DNA from: Nocardia macrotermitis
GTDB lineage: Bacteria > Actinomycetota > Actinomycetes > Mycobacteriales > Mycobacteriaceae
Direction of reading: 5' to 3'
Length of the DNA: 64,000 nt
Assembly: GCF_009604405.1 (NCBI RefSeq)
Contig: NZ_WEGK01000003.1
Span: 1 to 64,000, forward strand
In this document: positions 54,690-63,507 of the stretch, piece by piece
How positions within the stretch are numbered: position 1 is the first letter of the stretch
Layout: the number at the start of each line of letters is the position of its first letter
Program-made: the position numbers and the translations under genes
The notes under the pieces: model-generated
The model's input: the letters and a program-made list of their open reading frames with translations, nothing else
Databases searched by the model: none
Told to the model about the DNA's origin: nothing

Positions 54690-56135
54690 TCAGCGAATTG
54701 CGCGCGGATACGGGAGATCTACCGATGTCGTCTCGGTGACCGCCAACGGCCTGCCGATCTGCGGGAACGCACGTTGCGGGCAGGAGGAACGCTCGCACAC
54801 CTTGCAGCCCGCGCCGATCGGCACCGCCGCCGACGGATCGTCCAGTTGCAACCCGTGCGAGTAGACCAACCGGTCGGCGTACTCGATATCGCATCCCAGC
54901 CCGATCGCGAACTCCTTTGTGGCCGTGCTGAATCCGCGCGGCGCGAGATTCGTGGTACGCGCGACCCACAGGTAGCGGCGGCCGTCGGGCATGGCGGCGA
55001 CCTGGGTGAGCACTCGCCCCGGATTGGCGAACGCCTCGTGCACCACCCACAGCGGGCAGCTGCCGCCGACGCGGGAGAAGTGGAATGCGGTGGCGGACTG
55101 GCGTTTGGAGATGTTCCCGGCGCGATCGGTGCGCACGAAGAAGAACGGCACCCCGCGCTGTCCCTGCCGTTGCAGGGTGCTCAGGCGATGACAGACCGTT
55201 TCGAAGCCGACCTCGAAGCGCAGTCCGAGGAGATCGATGTCATACCGAAGTTCTTCGGCCGAACGCAGAAATTTCCCGTACGGCAGTACCAGAGCGCCCG
55301 CGAAGTAGTTGGCCAGCCCGACCCGGGCCAGCGCGCGTGACTCACCGGTCAGCGACGGCGTCCCGGCGATCACCTCGTCCAGCAGCGGCCCGTACAGCAG
55401 AAAGGCCAGCGTGGTGGCGATCTGGAAAGCCCGCTGCCCCGGACGCAACCGCCGCGCCAGCGTGAGGGTGCGGGTGTCGGGATCGTAATGCCGCTTGGGG
55501 ATGGCCGGATCGGCCCCGTCCCCGCGCACCAGCACCGTCACCCGCGCCCGCTCCTCGGCGACGCGCGCCAGCTGACGATCCAGCGAGCCGATCGTCAGAT
55601 TCGACTCGTCGAACAGCTGCTCGGCGGCCAGATCCAGCTGGGCGATGTGATTGTGGTGGTCGTAGAAGAAGTCCCGCACATCCTCGTACGGCATCGGCAC
55701 CCCGGGCGCCCCGGTCGGCGTCGCGACCTTGGACGACAGCAGATCCAGCTGGTCGGTGGTGGCGCGCAGGCGGCGGTGCATGGCGACGATGGTCTTGGCG
55801 ACCTCGGGTAGCCGGGTCGCCAGATCCTCCACCTCGGCGGCCGGGGGCGCGGTTCCACCCGCGGCCTCGACCAGCACCTCGTGCAGATCCGAGACCAGCC
55901 GCGCGTCGGAGTCTGCGGCGAAGAACTGCACATCCAGGTCGAATGTCGAATTCAGTTTCAGCAGAACGGGAATGGTGAGCGGCCGCTGATCGCGCTCGAG
56001 CTGGTTGAGATAGCTGGGCGAGAGCTCGAGGGACTTTGCCAGGGCGGCCTGCGTCATCCGCCGTTCCTCGCGCAAACGCCGTAGTCGGGCACCCGCATAC
56101 ATCTTGCGCACGTGCAAGATGGTACTCACGGACAT
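54690..56135 (-). CDS. RamB-like XRE regulator with ImmA/IrrE-type and short-chain fatty-acid sensor domains
   Basis: A ~481-aa regulator. The N-terminal helix-turn-helix (RLRRLREERRMTQAALAKSLELSPSYLNQLE) is at ~15-60. A central metallopeptidase-like region has RALARVGLANYFAGALVLPY, but the HExxH zinc motif is not evident. The C-terminal sensor domain carries a cysteine cluster (GAGCKVCERSSCPQRAFP). RamB in Corynebacterium and Mycobacterium controls acetate and propionate metabolism. Here the gene diverges from pyc, so control of anaplerosis is plausible. The start could also be the GTG at 56129 or a later ATG (MYAGAR). Confidence 0.88.
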   Translation of the reverse strand: MSVSTILHVRKMYAGARLRRLREERRMTQAALAKSLELSPSYLNQLERDQRPLTIPVLLKLNSTFDLDVQFFAADSDARLVSDLHEVLVEAAGGTAPPAAEVEDLATRLPEVAKTIVAMHRRLRATTDQLDLLSSKVATPTGAPGVPMPYEDVRDFFYDHHNHIAQLDLAAEQLFDESNLTIGSLDRQLARVAEERARVTVLVRGDGADPAIPKRHYDPDTRTLTLARRLRPGQRAFQIATTLAFLLYGPLLDEVIAGTPSLTGESRALARVGLANYFAGALVLPYGKFLRSAEELRYDIDLLGLRFEVGFETVCHRLSTLQRQGQRGVPFFFVRTDRAGNISKRQSATAFHFSRVGGSCPLWVVHEAFANPGRVLTQVAAMPDGRRYLWVARTTNLAPRGFSTATKEFAIGLGCDIEYADRLVYSHGLQLDDPSAAVPIGAGCKVCERSSCPQRAFPQIGRPLAVTETTSVDLPYPRAIR

Positions 56136-56463
56136 TCGCAACCATTGCAATATCCCCGGCCAAGTCCGAAGACAATCCTTGGTACCCGCGAATTCGATCG
56201 ATATTACTGATGCGTAGTGTGCGAATTGTCCGTGGTCGAACGCTCGCGAGCGGGCGAACGCACATGGGCGTTCGTCCCGGCCGCACGGCTCTCCCGTCGA
56301 AGGTAACCGATCGTGAGCCGCGCGCGGGCCATCTCGTCTCGACGCACACCGATATGTCGCCGCGATGTCGGTCCGCGCACCGGTCGCGGCGGCCTTCGGT
56401 GAGTGCCCGGTCGAACCCGTTACAGTTTGCGTAGGGCTGTATCCGGGCAGGTACCTTTATCGG
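56136..56463. promoter_or_regulatory. Divergent control region between the RamB-like gene and pyc
   Basis: No gene is seen. Two features may matter: TTGCAATGGTTGCGAATG (reverse strand of ~56130-56150), a near direct repeat of TTGC cores at the regulator's start, and ACAGTTTGCGTA at ~56421-56432, about 30 bp before pyc, which resembles the AGTTTGC core of known RamB sites. Both are candidate autoregulatory and pyc operators. Confidence 0.4.
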
Positions 56464-59400
56464 ATGTTCTCCAAAGTGCTCGTCGCCAACCGCGGGGAAA
56501 TCGCCATTCGCGCGTTCCGTGCCGCCTACGAACTCGGCGTCGGGACCGTCGCGGTGTTCCCGTACGAGGATCGCAATTCGGTCCACCGGCTCAAGGCCGA
56601 CGAGGCTTATCAGATCGGGGTGCCCGGCCATCCGGTCCGCGCGTACCTGTCGATCCCGGAAATCATCAAGGCCGCCAAGACCGCCGGGGCCGACGCGATC
56701 TATCCCGGATACGGATTCCTGTCGGAGAATCCCGATCTGGCCGCGGCCTGCGCGCGTGAGGGCATCACGTTCATCGGCCCGACGTCCGATGTGCTCGAAC
56801 TGACCGGAAACAAGGCGCGCGCCATCGCCGCCGCCCGCGCCGCCGGGCTGCCGGTGCTGGCCTCGAGTGCGCCGTCGGCGGATGTGGCCGAACTGCTGAC
56901 CGCCGCCGAGACGATGGAATTCCCGATCTTCGTCAAGGCCGTCGCCGGTGGTGGCGGTCGCGGTATGCGGCGGGTCGCGGACCGGGCACAGTTGCGCGAG
57001 GCGATCGAGGCCGCGGCGCGCGAGGCCGAATCGGCCTTCGGTGACGCGACGGTGTTCCTGGAGCAGGCGGTGATCAACCCCCGCCACATCGAGGTGCAGA
57101 TCCTGGCCGACGGCAACGGCAATGTGATCCACCTGTACGAGCGCGACTGTTCGCTGCAACGCCGGCATCAGAAGGTCATCGAGCTGGCCCCCGCGCCGAA
57201 TCTGGATCCCGCACTGCGCGAACGCATTTGCGCCGACGCCGTGGCCTTCGCGCGGCAGATCGGTTACAGCTGCGCGGGTACCGTGGAATTCCTGCTGGAC
57301 GAGCGCGGCAACCACGTCTTCATCGAGATGAATCCCCGTATCCAGGTGGAACATACGGTGACCGAGGAGATCACCGATGTGGATCTGGTGCAGGCGCAGT
57401 TGCGCATCGCGGCCGGGGAGACGCTGGAATCCCTCGGTCTGAGCCAGGATTCGATCAGCATTCACGGCGCGGCGTTGCAGTGCCGGATCACTACGGAGGA
57501 TCCGGCCAACGGATTCCGGCCCGACACCGGGCGGATCACTGCGTACCGCAGCCCGGGCGGCAGCGGTATCCGGCTGGACGGCGGGGCCAATCTGGGTGCC
57601 GAGGTGGCCGCGCACTTCGACTCGATGCTGGTCAAACTCACCTGTCGCGGCAGGGATTTCGCGACCGCAGTGGCGCGGGCGCGACGGGCGGTGGCCGAGT
57701 TCCGGATTCGCGGTGTGGCCACGAATATTCCGTTCCTGCAAGCGGTTCTGGACGATCCGGACTTCCGGGCCGGGCGGATCACCACCTCCTTCATCGACGA
57801 GCGCCCGCATCTGCTGACCCAGCGCGGTTCGGCCGATCGCGGCACCAAGATCCTGAACTATCTGGCCGACATCACCGTCAACAAGCCGCACGGCGAGCGG
57901 CCCACCGCGGTCTATCCGCAGGACAAGCTGCCCGCGCTGGATCTGACCGTGCCACCGCCGGACGGGTCGCGGCAGCGGCTGTTGCGTTTGGGCCCCGAGG
58001 GTTTCGCGCGGGCGCTGCGGGAGCAGCCCGGAATCGCGGTGACCGACACCACCTTCCGTGACGCGCACCAGTCGCTGCTGGCCACGCGCGTGCGCACCAA
58101 CAGCCTGTTGCAGGTGGCCGGGCACGTGGCCCGGATGACGCCGGAGCTGCTGTCGATCGAATGTTGGGGCGGCGCAACGTATGACGTGGCGTTGCGATTC
58201 CTGCACGAGGATCCGTGGGAGCGGCTGGCGGCGTTGCGCGAGGCCGTGCCGAACATCAACCTGCAGATGCTGCTGCGGGGTCGCAATACTGTCGGGTACA
58301 CGCCGTATCCCGAGAAGGTCACGCGCACATTCGTTTCCGAGGCCGCGTCGACCGGTATCGACATCTTCCGGATCTTCGACGCGTTGAACAACGTGGATCA
58401 GATGCGTCCGGCGATCGACGCGGTACGCGAGACCGGCACCACGATCGCGGAAGTCGCGCTGTCCTACACCGGTGATCTGTCGGATCCGAACGAGGATCTG
58501 TACACGCTGGACTACTACCTGAAACTCGCCGAGCAGATCGTCGCGGCGGGCGCGCACATCATCGCGATCAAGGATATGGCCGGACTGCTGCGCGCACCCG
58601 CCGCGCACACCCTGGTCACGGCGTTGCGGAGCAATTTCGATCTGCCGGTGCACGTGCACACGCACGACACCCCGGGCGGGCAGCTGGCGACGTATCTGGC
58701 CGCGTGGCAGGCCGGTGCGGATGCCGTGGACGGTGCGAGCGCGCCGATGGCCGGGACCACCTCCCAGCCCGCGCTGTCGGCGATCGTCGCGGCGGCGGCG
58801 AATTCGCCGTACGACAGCGGGATCAACCTGCAGCACGTGTGCGATCTGGAGCCGTACTGGGAGGCGTTGCGAAAGGGCTACGCGCCCTTCGAATCCGGGC
58901 TGCCGAGCCCGACCGGACGGGTCTACGAGCACGAGATCCCGGGCGGTCAGCTGTCGAATCTGCGGCAGCAGGCCATCGCGCTCGGACTGGGCGACCGGTT
59001 CGAGGAGGTGGAGGCGAAATACGCTGCGGCGGACCGGCTTCTGGGTCGTCTGGTGAAGGTGACGCCGTCCTCGAAGGTGGTCGGCGATCTGGCGCTGTCG
59101 CTGGTCGGATCCGGGGTCGCGGTCGACGACTTCGCCACCGATCCGGGGCGCTACGACATCCCCGATTCGGTGATCGGTTTCCTGCGTGGGGAACTCGGCA
59201 CCCCGGCGGGCGGCTGGCCCGAACCGTTCCGCAGCCACGCGCTGGCCGGACGCGGACCCGCCAAACCCGAGACCGAGCTGACCGCCCAGGACGAGGACGG
59301 GCTCAACGGCGATTCGGGGCTGCGCCGAGGGACGTTGAACCGCTTGCTGTTTCCCGGTCCGACAACCGAATTCCTCGCGCACCGCGAGAAGTTCGGCGAC

Positions 59401-59868
59401 ACCTCCCGACTGTCCACGAACCAGTACTTCTACGGTCTGCGGCACGGTGAGGAACACCGGGTTCAGTTGGAGAAGGGCGTCACGCTGCTGATCGGCCTGG
59501 AGGCCATCTCCGAACCCGACGAGCGCGGCATGCGCACGGTGATGTGCATCCTGAACGGCCAGTTGCGCCCGATCACGGTGCGCGACCGCTCGATCGCCAG
59601 CGAGATCCCCGCCGCGGAGAAGGCCGACAAGTCCGATCCCGGCCACATCGCGGCCCCCTTCGCCGGTGCGGTCACCCTGGTCGTCTCCGAGGGCGACATC
59701 ATCGCCGCGGGTGACACCATCGGCACCATCGAGGCGATGAAGATGGAAGCCGCCATCACCGCCCCCCGCGCGGGCACCGTGGCCCGCGTCGCCATCGGCC
59801 GCGTCCAGCAGGTGGAAGGCGGCGACCTGCTCGTCGACATCCGCCTGAACGAGACCGCCGCCGAGTGA
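56464..59868 (+). CDS. pyc: Pyruvate carboxylase
   Basis: A 1134-aa single-chain biotin enzyme converting pyruvate and bicarbonate to oxaloacetate. Domains in order: biotin carboxylase at ~1-450 (VLVANRGEIAIRAFRAAYELG, the Gly-rich KAVAGGGGRGMR near 160, EMNPRIQVEHTVTEE near 290); carboxyltransferase at ~535-800 (DTTFRDAHQSLLATRVRT with the metal Asp, ECWGGATYDVALRF, and HVHTHDTPGG for metal ligands); biotinyl domain with EAMKMEA, the biotin Lys at about 1093. Its length and complete domains indicate a functional enzyme. The ribosome binding site is weak. It diverges from the RamB-like regulator. Confidence 0.96.
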   Translation: MFSKVLVANRGEIAIRAFRAAYELGVGTVAVFPYEDRNSVHRLKADEAYQIGVPGHPVRAYLSIPEIIKAAKTAGADAIYPGYGFLSENPDLAAACAREGITFIGPTSDVLELTGNKARAIAAARAAGLPVLASSAPSADVAELLTAAETMEFPIFVKAVAGGGGRGMRRVADRAQLREAIEAAAREAESAFGDATVFLEQAVINPRHIEVQILADGNGNVIHLYERDCSLQRRHQKVIELAPAPNLDPALRERICADAVAFARQIGYSCAGTVEFLLDERGNHVFIEMNPRIQVEHTVTEEITDVDLVQAQLRIAAGETLESLGLSQDSISIHGAALQCRITTEDPANGFRPDTGRITAYRSPGGSGIRLDGGANLGAEVAAHFDSMLVKLTCRGRDFATAVARARRAVAEFRIRGVATNIPFLQAVLDDPDFRAGRITTSFIDERPHLLTQRGSADRGTKILNYLADITVNKPHGERPTAVYPQDKLPALDLTVPPPDGSRQRLLRLGPEGFARALREQPGIAVTDTTFRDAHQSLLATRVRTNSLLQVAGHVARMTPELLSIECWGGATYDVALRFLHEDPWERLAALREAVPNINLQMLLRGRNTVGYTPYPEKVTRTFVSEAASTGIDIFRIFDALNNVDQMRPAIDAVRETGTTIAEVALSYTGDLSDPNEDLYTLDYYLKLAEQIVAAGAHIIAIKDMAGLLRAPAAHTLVTALRSNFDLPVHVHTHDTPGGQLATYLAAWQAGADAVDGASAPMAGTTSQPALSAIVAAAANSPYDSGINLQHVCDLEPYWEALRKGYAPFESGLPSPTGRVYEHEIPGGQLSNLRQQAIALGLGDRFEEVEAKYAAADRLLGRLVKVTPSSKVVGDLALSLVGSGVAVDDFATDPGRYDIPDSVIGFLRGELGTPAGGWPEPFRSHALAGRGPAKPETELTAQDEDGLNGDSGLRRGTLNRLLFPGPTTEFLAHREKFGDTSRLSTNQYFYGLRHGEEHRVQLEKGVTLLIGLEAISEPDERGMRTVMCILNGQLRPITVRDRSIASEIPAAEKADKSDPGHIAAPFAGAVTLVVSEGDIIAAGDTIGTIEAMKMEAAITAPRAGTVARVAIGRVQQVEGGDLLVDIRLNETAAE

Positions 59869-60247
59869 ACCTGCCGCACCGCACATCCCGCGCCGGCCGC
59901 CGTCCACCGGCGGTCGGCTCCGGGATGTCCCGGCCTGCATCTGCGTCGGTCCAGCAGCGGGCCCGCGCGGCGGTGCGATACTTCGGTTCCGGCCGGTCGG
60001 GCGGGAATTCGGTAGTGGCGCTCGGTGGCGAGCCGCGGGATATTCTCGGCCGCAACGGCATCGGGACGGGCGCGGTGGAACCTGCCGCAACGACGTCGAG
60101 CCGGGCGCGGAGAACGCATATCGGGCCGACCGGGATCGTCGCGGCATCCGACTGCCCGGGGAACCTACCCGGGCCGGGCGTGTATCGCGGCGGGATATCT
60201 TCGGCCGCAGCGAAATCGGCTCCGGTGTCTGGCGGAGTAGTGTCGCG
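59869..60247. other. 379-bp gap with two degenerate direct repeats
   Basis: No gene is supported. GCGGGATATTCTCGGCCGCAACG at about 60037 and CGGGATATCTTCGGCCGCAGCG at about 60190 are similar direct repeats. Two further near-copies of GGGAAT/GGATCGTCGCGGCAT type are weaker. The region may hold the rsmD promoter. Confidence 0.4.
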
Positions 60248-60808
60248 GTGACCCGGATCGTGGCCGGGGTCGCGGGTGGGCGGCGGTTGCGGGTGCCGCC
60301 CGCCGGGACGCGGCCGACGTCGGATCGGGTGCGGGAGGCGTTGTTCAGCATGCTGTGCGCCCGAATGGATTTCGACGGTATCCGGGTGCTGGATCTGTAT
60401 GCGGGGTCGGGTGCGCTCGGGCTGGAGGCGTTGTCCCGCGGCGCATCCCACGCGCTGCTGGTCGAATCCGATCGCAAGGCGGCGGCGGTGGTGCGCGGCA
60501 ATATCGCCGATCTGGGGCTGCCGGGTGCCGAATTGCGGCCCGGCACAGTCTCTTCCGTGCTGTCCACTCCACCCGCCGAACCGTACGACCTGGTCCTGTC
60601 CGACCCGCCCTACGCGCTGGATGCCATTCAGATCACCGCCGACCTGACCGCGCTCACCACCAACAACTGGCTCTACCCGGACGCCTTGGTCGTGGTCGAA
60701 CGCGCCACCCGTTCCCCCGAAACCACCTGGCCCCCAGGCTTTTCCCCGCAGCGCACCCGCCGCTACGGCGAAACTCGCATCGAATCGGCGGACTACGAAC
60801 CCCGGTAA
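60248..60808 (+). CDS. rsmD: 16S rRNA (guanine(966)-N(2))-methyltransferase
   Basis: A 186-aa SAM-dependent methyltransferase of the RsmD family. The N-terminus RIVAGVAGGRRLRVPPAGTRPTSDRVREALF is diagnostic. SAM motif I is VLDLYAGSGALGLEALSRG at ~47-65, and the catalytic DPPY is at ~119-122. The GTG at 60248 is the start. In Mycobacterium it follows pyc (Rv2966c after Rv2967c), as here. The usual next gene, coaD, is absent; lysG/lysE follow instead. Confidence 0.94.
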   Translation: MTRIVAGVAGGRRLRVPPAGTRPTSDRVREALFSMLCARMDFDGIRVLDLYAGSGALGLEALSRGASHALLVESDRKAAAVVRGNIADLGLPGAELRPGTVSSVLSTPPAEPYDLVLSDPPYALDAIQITADLTALTTNNWLYPDALVVVERATRSPETTWPPGFSPQRTRRYGETRIESADYEPR

Positions 60809-60860
60809 CGCATGTTCTGTCCGGCGGCACGGGAGGTGAACGCCGGTGTGCAGGTTCGTT

Positions 60861-61769
60861 TCAGAGCAGGGATTCGGCGGCGGCGTCGGCGATGGCGGTG
60901 GCGACCGCGGTGAGGGCAGGGGAGTCCAGACGCCATTGTTGCCAGTAGAGGGCGACGTCGACGTGTAGGGAATCGTCCAGGGGGATCAGGGATTTCGCGT
61001 AGTCGCCGGTGCCGATCTGGAGGTCGGGGAGCAGGCCCCAGCCGAGGCCGAGGCGGACGGCCTCGGCGTAGCCGGAGGTGGCGGGGATGTAATGGCGCGG
61101 TGGGTCGACGGGACGACGGGTGCGGCGGCGGATCAGACGGTCCTGGAGGTCGTCGTTGCGGTCGAAGACGATCACCGGGGCCGTGGCGAAGGCGTGCCCG
61201 GTCGCGCCCTCGGGAAACCAGGTGCGGGCGAAGTCGCGAGTTGCCATGGGGCGGTACCGCATTGCGCCCAGCCGACGCACCCGGCAGCCCTGCACGGGCT
61301 GGGCGGTGGCGGTGATGGCGGCCATGACGGTGCCGTTGCGCAGCAACCGGGTGGTGTGTTCCTCGTCCTCGCGGTGGATTTCGAAGCAGACCCCGGGCGG
61401 TGCGCCGGACAGCGCGGGCAGCACCCAGGTCTCCAGCGAGTCGGCATTGATCGCGATCGGCAGTCGCACCCGCCGATCGGCCTCCGGGCTCGCGTCCTCG
61501 GATTCGCTTGCGGCGGCACCGAGTTCGCGGGCGGTATCACCGGTCAGCAGTTCGATCTGCCGGGCCAGCCGCAACACCGCGAGCCCGGATTCGGTGGGAC
61601 GCACGGGTTTCGTCCGTTGCAGCAGGATGCGCCCGACCGCGCGTTCGAGCGCCTTGATGCGCTGACTGATCGCCGACGGCGTGACGCGCAGTCGCCGCGC
61701 GGCCGCCTCGAAGGTGCCCTCGGCGACGGCTGCGTCCAGGGCCCGGAGCTGGTCCAGCTGGAGATCCAT
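60861..61769 (-). CDS. lysG: LysG/ArgP-type LysR regulator
   Basis: A 302-aa LysR-type regulator. The helix-turn-helix is in MDLQLDQLRALDAAVAEGTFEAAARRLRVTPSAISQRIKALE, diagnostic of the ArgP/LysG group. The effector domain runs from ~100. It diverges from lysE with a 72-bp gap, the arrangement known from Corynebacterium, where LysG activates lysE when lysine, arginine or histidine accumulates. Confidence 0.93.
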   Translation of the reverse strand: MDLQLDQLRALDAAVAEGTFEAAARRLRVTPSAISQRIKALERAVGRILLQRTKPVRPTESGLAVLRLARQIELLTGDTARELGAAASESEDASPEADRRVRLPIAINADSLETWVLPALSGAPPGVCFEIHREDEEHTTRLLRNGTVMAAITATAQPVQGCRVRRLGAMRYRPMATRDFARTWFPEGATGHAFATAPVIVFDRNDDLQDRLIRRRTRRPVDPPRHYIPATSGYAEAVRLGLGWGLLPDLQIGTGDYAKSLIPLDDSLHVDVALYWQQWRLDSPALTAVATAIADAAAESLL

Positions 61770-61841
61770 ATCAAGAAATTGTAATGATCGGTGAAAAACA
61801 TTAGCTGGTCTGGCCGATATGTCGCACTTAGCGTGGAGCCG

Positions 61842-62465
61842 GTGGATACGTCGTCGGCCGTGCGGGCCGCCCTCTCGGGCCTGGGTTTCGGACTCTCGCT
61901 GATCGTGGTGATCGGTGCGCAGAACACCTTCGTGCTGCGTCAGGGCATCCGCCGCGAACACGTACTCGCCGTGGTGGCGGTCTGCGCGATCTCGGACGTG
62001 GTGTTGATCGCCGCGGGTGTGGCCGGACTCGGTGCGATCATCCGCTCGGCCCCCACGGTCCTGGTCGTGGCCAGGTACGCGGGCGCGGTGTTCGTGATCG
62101 GCTACGGGATCATGGCGGCGCGGCGGGCCCTGACGCCGGGGACGATCAGCGGCGAACCGTCCGGCGCGTCGGTGGCCCTGGGCGCGACGCTGCTCACCTG
62201 CCTCGGCATGACCTGGCTCAACCCCAACGTCTACCTGGACACCGTGGTCCTGCTCGGCTCGTTCGCCAGCACCTACGCGGGCGCGTACCGCTGGTTCCTG
62301 GCCGCCGGGGCGATGTTCGGCAGTATCGCCTGGTTCACCTGCCTCGGCTTCGGCGCGCGCCTGCTCGGCCCGCTGTTCGCCCGCCGAATCGCTTGGCGCG
62401 CACTGGATTCGGTGATCGCGCTGATCATGTTCACGCTGGGCGCGGTGCTGCTCCTACAGCACTGA
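61842..62465 (+). CDS. lysE: LysE-family basic amino acid exporter
   Basis: A 207-aa membrane exporter with about six hydrophobic segments. It keeps the family opening SLIVVIGAQNTFVLRQGIRREHV and the motif MTWLNPNVYLDTVVLLG. GTG codons at 61833 and 61842 are possible starts; an in-frame ATG at 61791 would overlap the likely promoter. It exports lysine/arginine when LysG senses excess; the pairing is known, the substrate here inferred. Confidence 0.93.
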   Translation: MDTSSAVRAALSGLGFGLSLIVVIGAQNTFVLRQGIRREHVLAVVAVCAISDVVLIAAGVAGLGAIIRSAPTVLVVARYAGAVFVIGYGIMAARRALTPGTISGEPSGASVALGATLLTCLGMTWLNPNVYLDTVVLLGSFASTYAGAYRWFLAAGAMFGSIAWFTCLGFGARLLGPLFARRIAWRALDSVIALIMFTLGAVLLLQH

Positions 62466-62469
62466 GCGA

Positions 62470-63507
62470 CTACGAAACCGTGAACGCCAGCAGCCGTTCG
62501 AGCGGCCAGGTATTGATGATCCGCTCCGGATCCACCTCGTTGGCCAGCGCCCGCGCGCACCCGTACCCCTGCCAGTCCAACTGCCCCGGCGCGTGGGCGT
62601 CGGTATCGATCGAGAAGTGACACCCCATCTCGACGGCCAGTTGAATCAGCCGTCCGGGCGGATCGCGACGTTCGGGTCGGCTGTTGATCTCCACGGCCGT
62701 CCCGAAGCGTCGGCACGCCTCGAACACCAACTCGGCGTCGAACTCCGACTCCGGCCGCAGCCCCCGCTCACCTGCCACCAGCCGCCCGGTGCAGTGTCCG
62801 AGCACGTCCACATCCGGATTCGCGACCGCGGTGACCATGCGCCGGGTCATGGTCTCGCTGTCCGCCCGCAGATTCGAATGCACACTGGCCACGACGATGT
62901 CGAGTTCGGCGAGCAGATCCGCGCGCTGATCGAGCGAACCGTCGTCGAGGATGTCGACCTCGATGGCGGTGAGGATCCGGAAGGGCGCGAGTCGCTCGTT
63001 CAACTCGGCGACCACGTCGAGCTGACGCCGCAGCCGATCGGCCGAGAGCCCGTTCGCGACCCGCAGCCGCGGCGAATGATCGGTCAGCGCACAGTATTCG
63101 TGCCCCAGCGCCATCGCCGTGCGCATCATCTCCTCGATCGGGCTGCCGCCGTCGGACCAGTCCGAATGCGTGTGCAGATCCCCGCGCAGCAGCCGACGCA
63201 ACTCGGTCCCCTCGGGCGCGAGAACCCGTGCCTCCGAACGCAATTCGGTCAACCGTGCGGGCACCTGTCCGGCACATGCCTGCGCGATCGCCGCCGCTGT
63301 CTTCGGCCCGATCCCCGAAATATCCTGCCAGCCACCGCTTTTCCGAATCCGATCGAACTCCTCGTCCGACAACGCCGCCACCGCGTCGGCCGCCCGCCGA
63401 TAGGCTTTCACCCGATGCGTCCGCGCTCGCTCACGCTCCATCCAGAACGCGATCTCCCGAAGTGCCGCAACGGGATCCGGCTCCGGCGTCGTCGGATCCG
63501 GTGTCAT
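62470..63507 (-). CDS. HhH-PHP phosphoesterase (PolX-like without polymerase domain)
   Basis: A 345-aa protein. Residues ~10-100 carry a DNA-polymerase-X-type 8-kDa/helix-hairpin-helix region (ISGIGPKTAAAIAQA at ~67-81). Residues ~108-345 are a PHP metal-dependent phosphoesterase (RGDLHTHSDWSDGG, then CALTDHS, EVDILDDG, VASVHSN, DVLGHCTG and SIDTDAHA). This is the C-terminal half of PolX-like enzymes without the nucleotidyltransferase core; a DNA-end or tRNA-phosphate role is possible. Its start overlaps the stop of the upstream DHFR-like gene by ATGA, so they are coupled. Confidence 0.88.
   Translation of the reverse strand: MTPDPTTPEPDPVAALREIAFWMERERARTHRVKAYRRAADAVAALSDEEFDRIRKSGGWQDISGIGPKTAAAIAQACAGQVPARLTELRSEARVLAPEGTELRRLLRGDLHTHSDWSDGGSPIEEMMRTAMALGHEYCALTDHSPRLRVANGLSADRLRRQLDVVAELNERLAPFRILTAIEVDILDDGSLDQRADLLAELDIVVASVHSNLRADSETMTRRMVTAVANPDVDVLGHCTGRLVAGERGLRPESEFDAELVFEACRRFGTAVEINSRPERRDPPGRLIQLAVEMGCHFSIDTDAHAPGQLDWQGYGCARALANEVDPERIINTWPLERLLAFTVS

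Noticed and set aside
55342..60567. Very long open frame (1741 codons) antisense to pyc and continuing into the RamB-like gene
   Set aside because: It lies opposite pyc, whose domains and motifs are complete. Its composition is Arg/His/Gly-rich as expected from a high-GC shadow, and the pieces that look like protein belong to the RamB-like gene in another frame.
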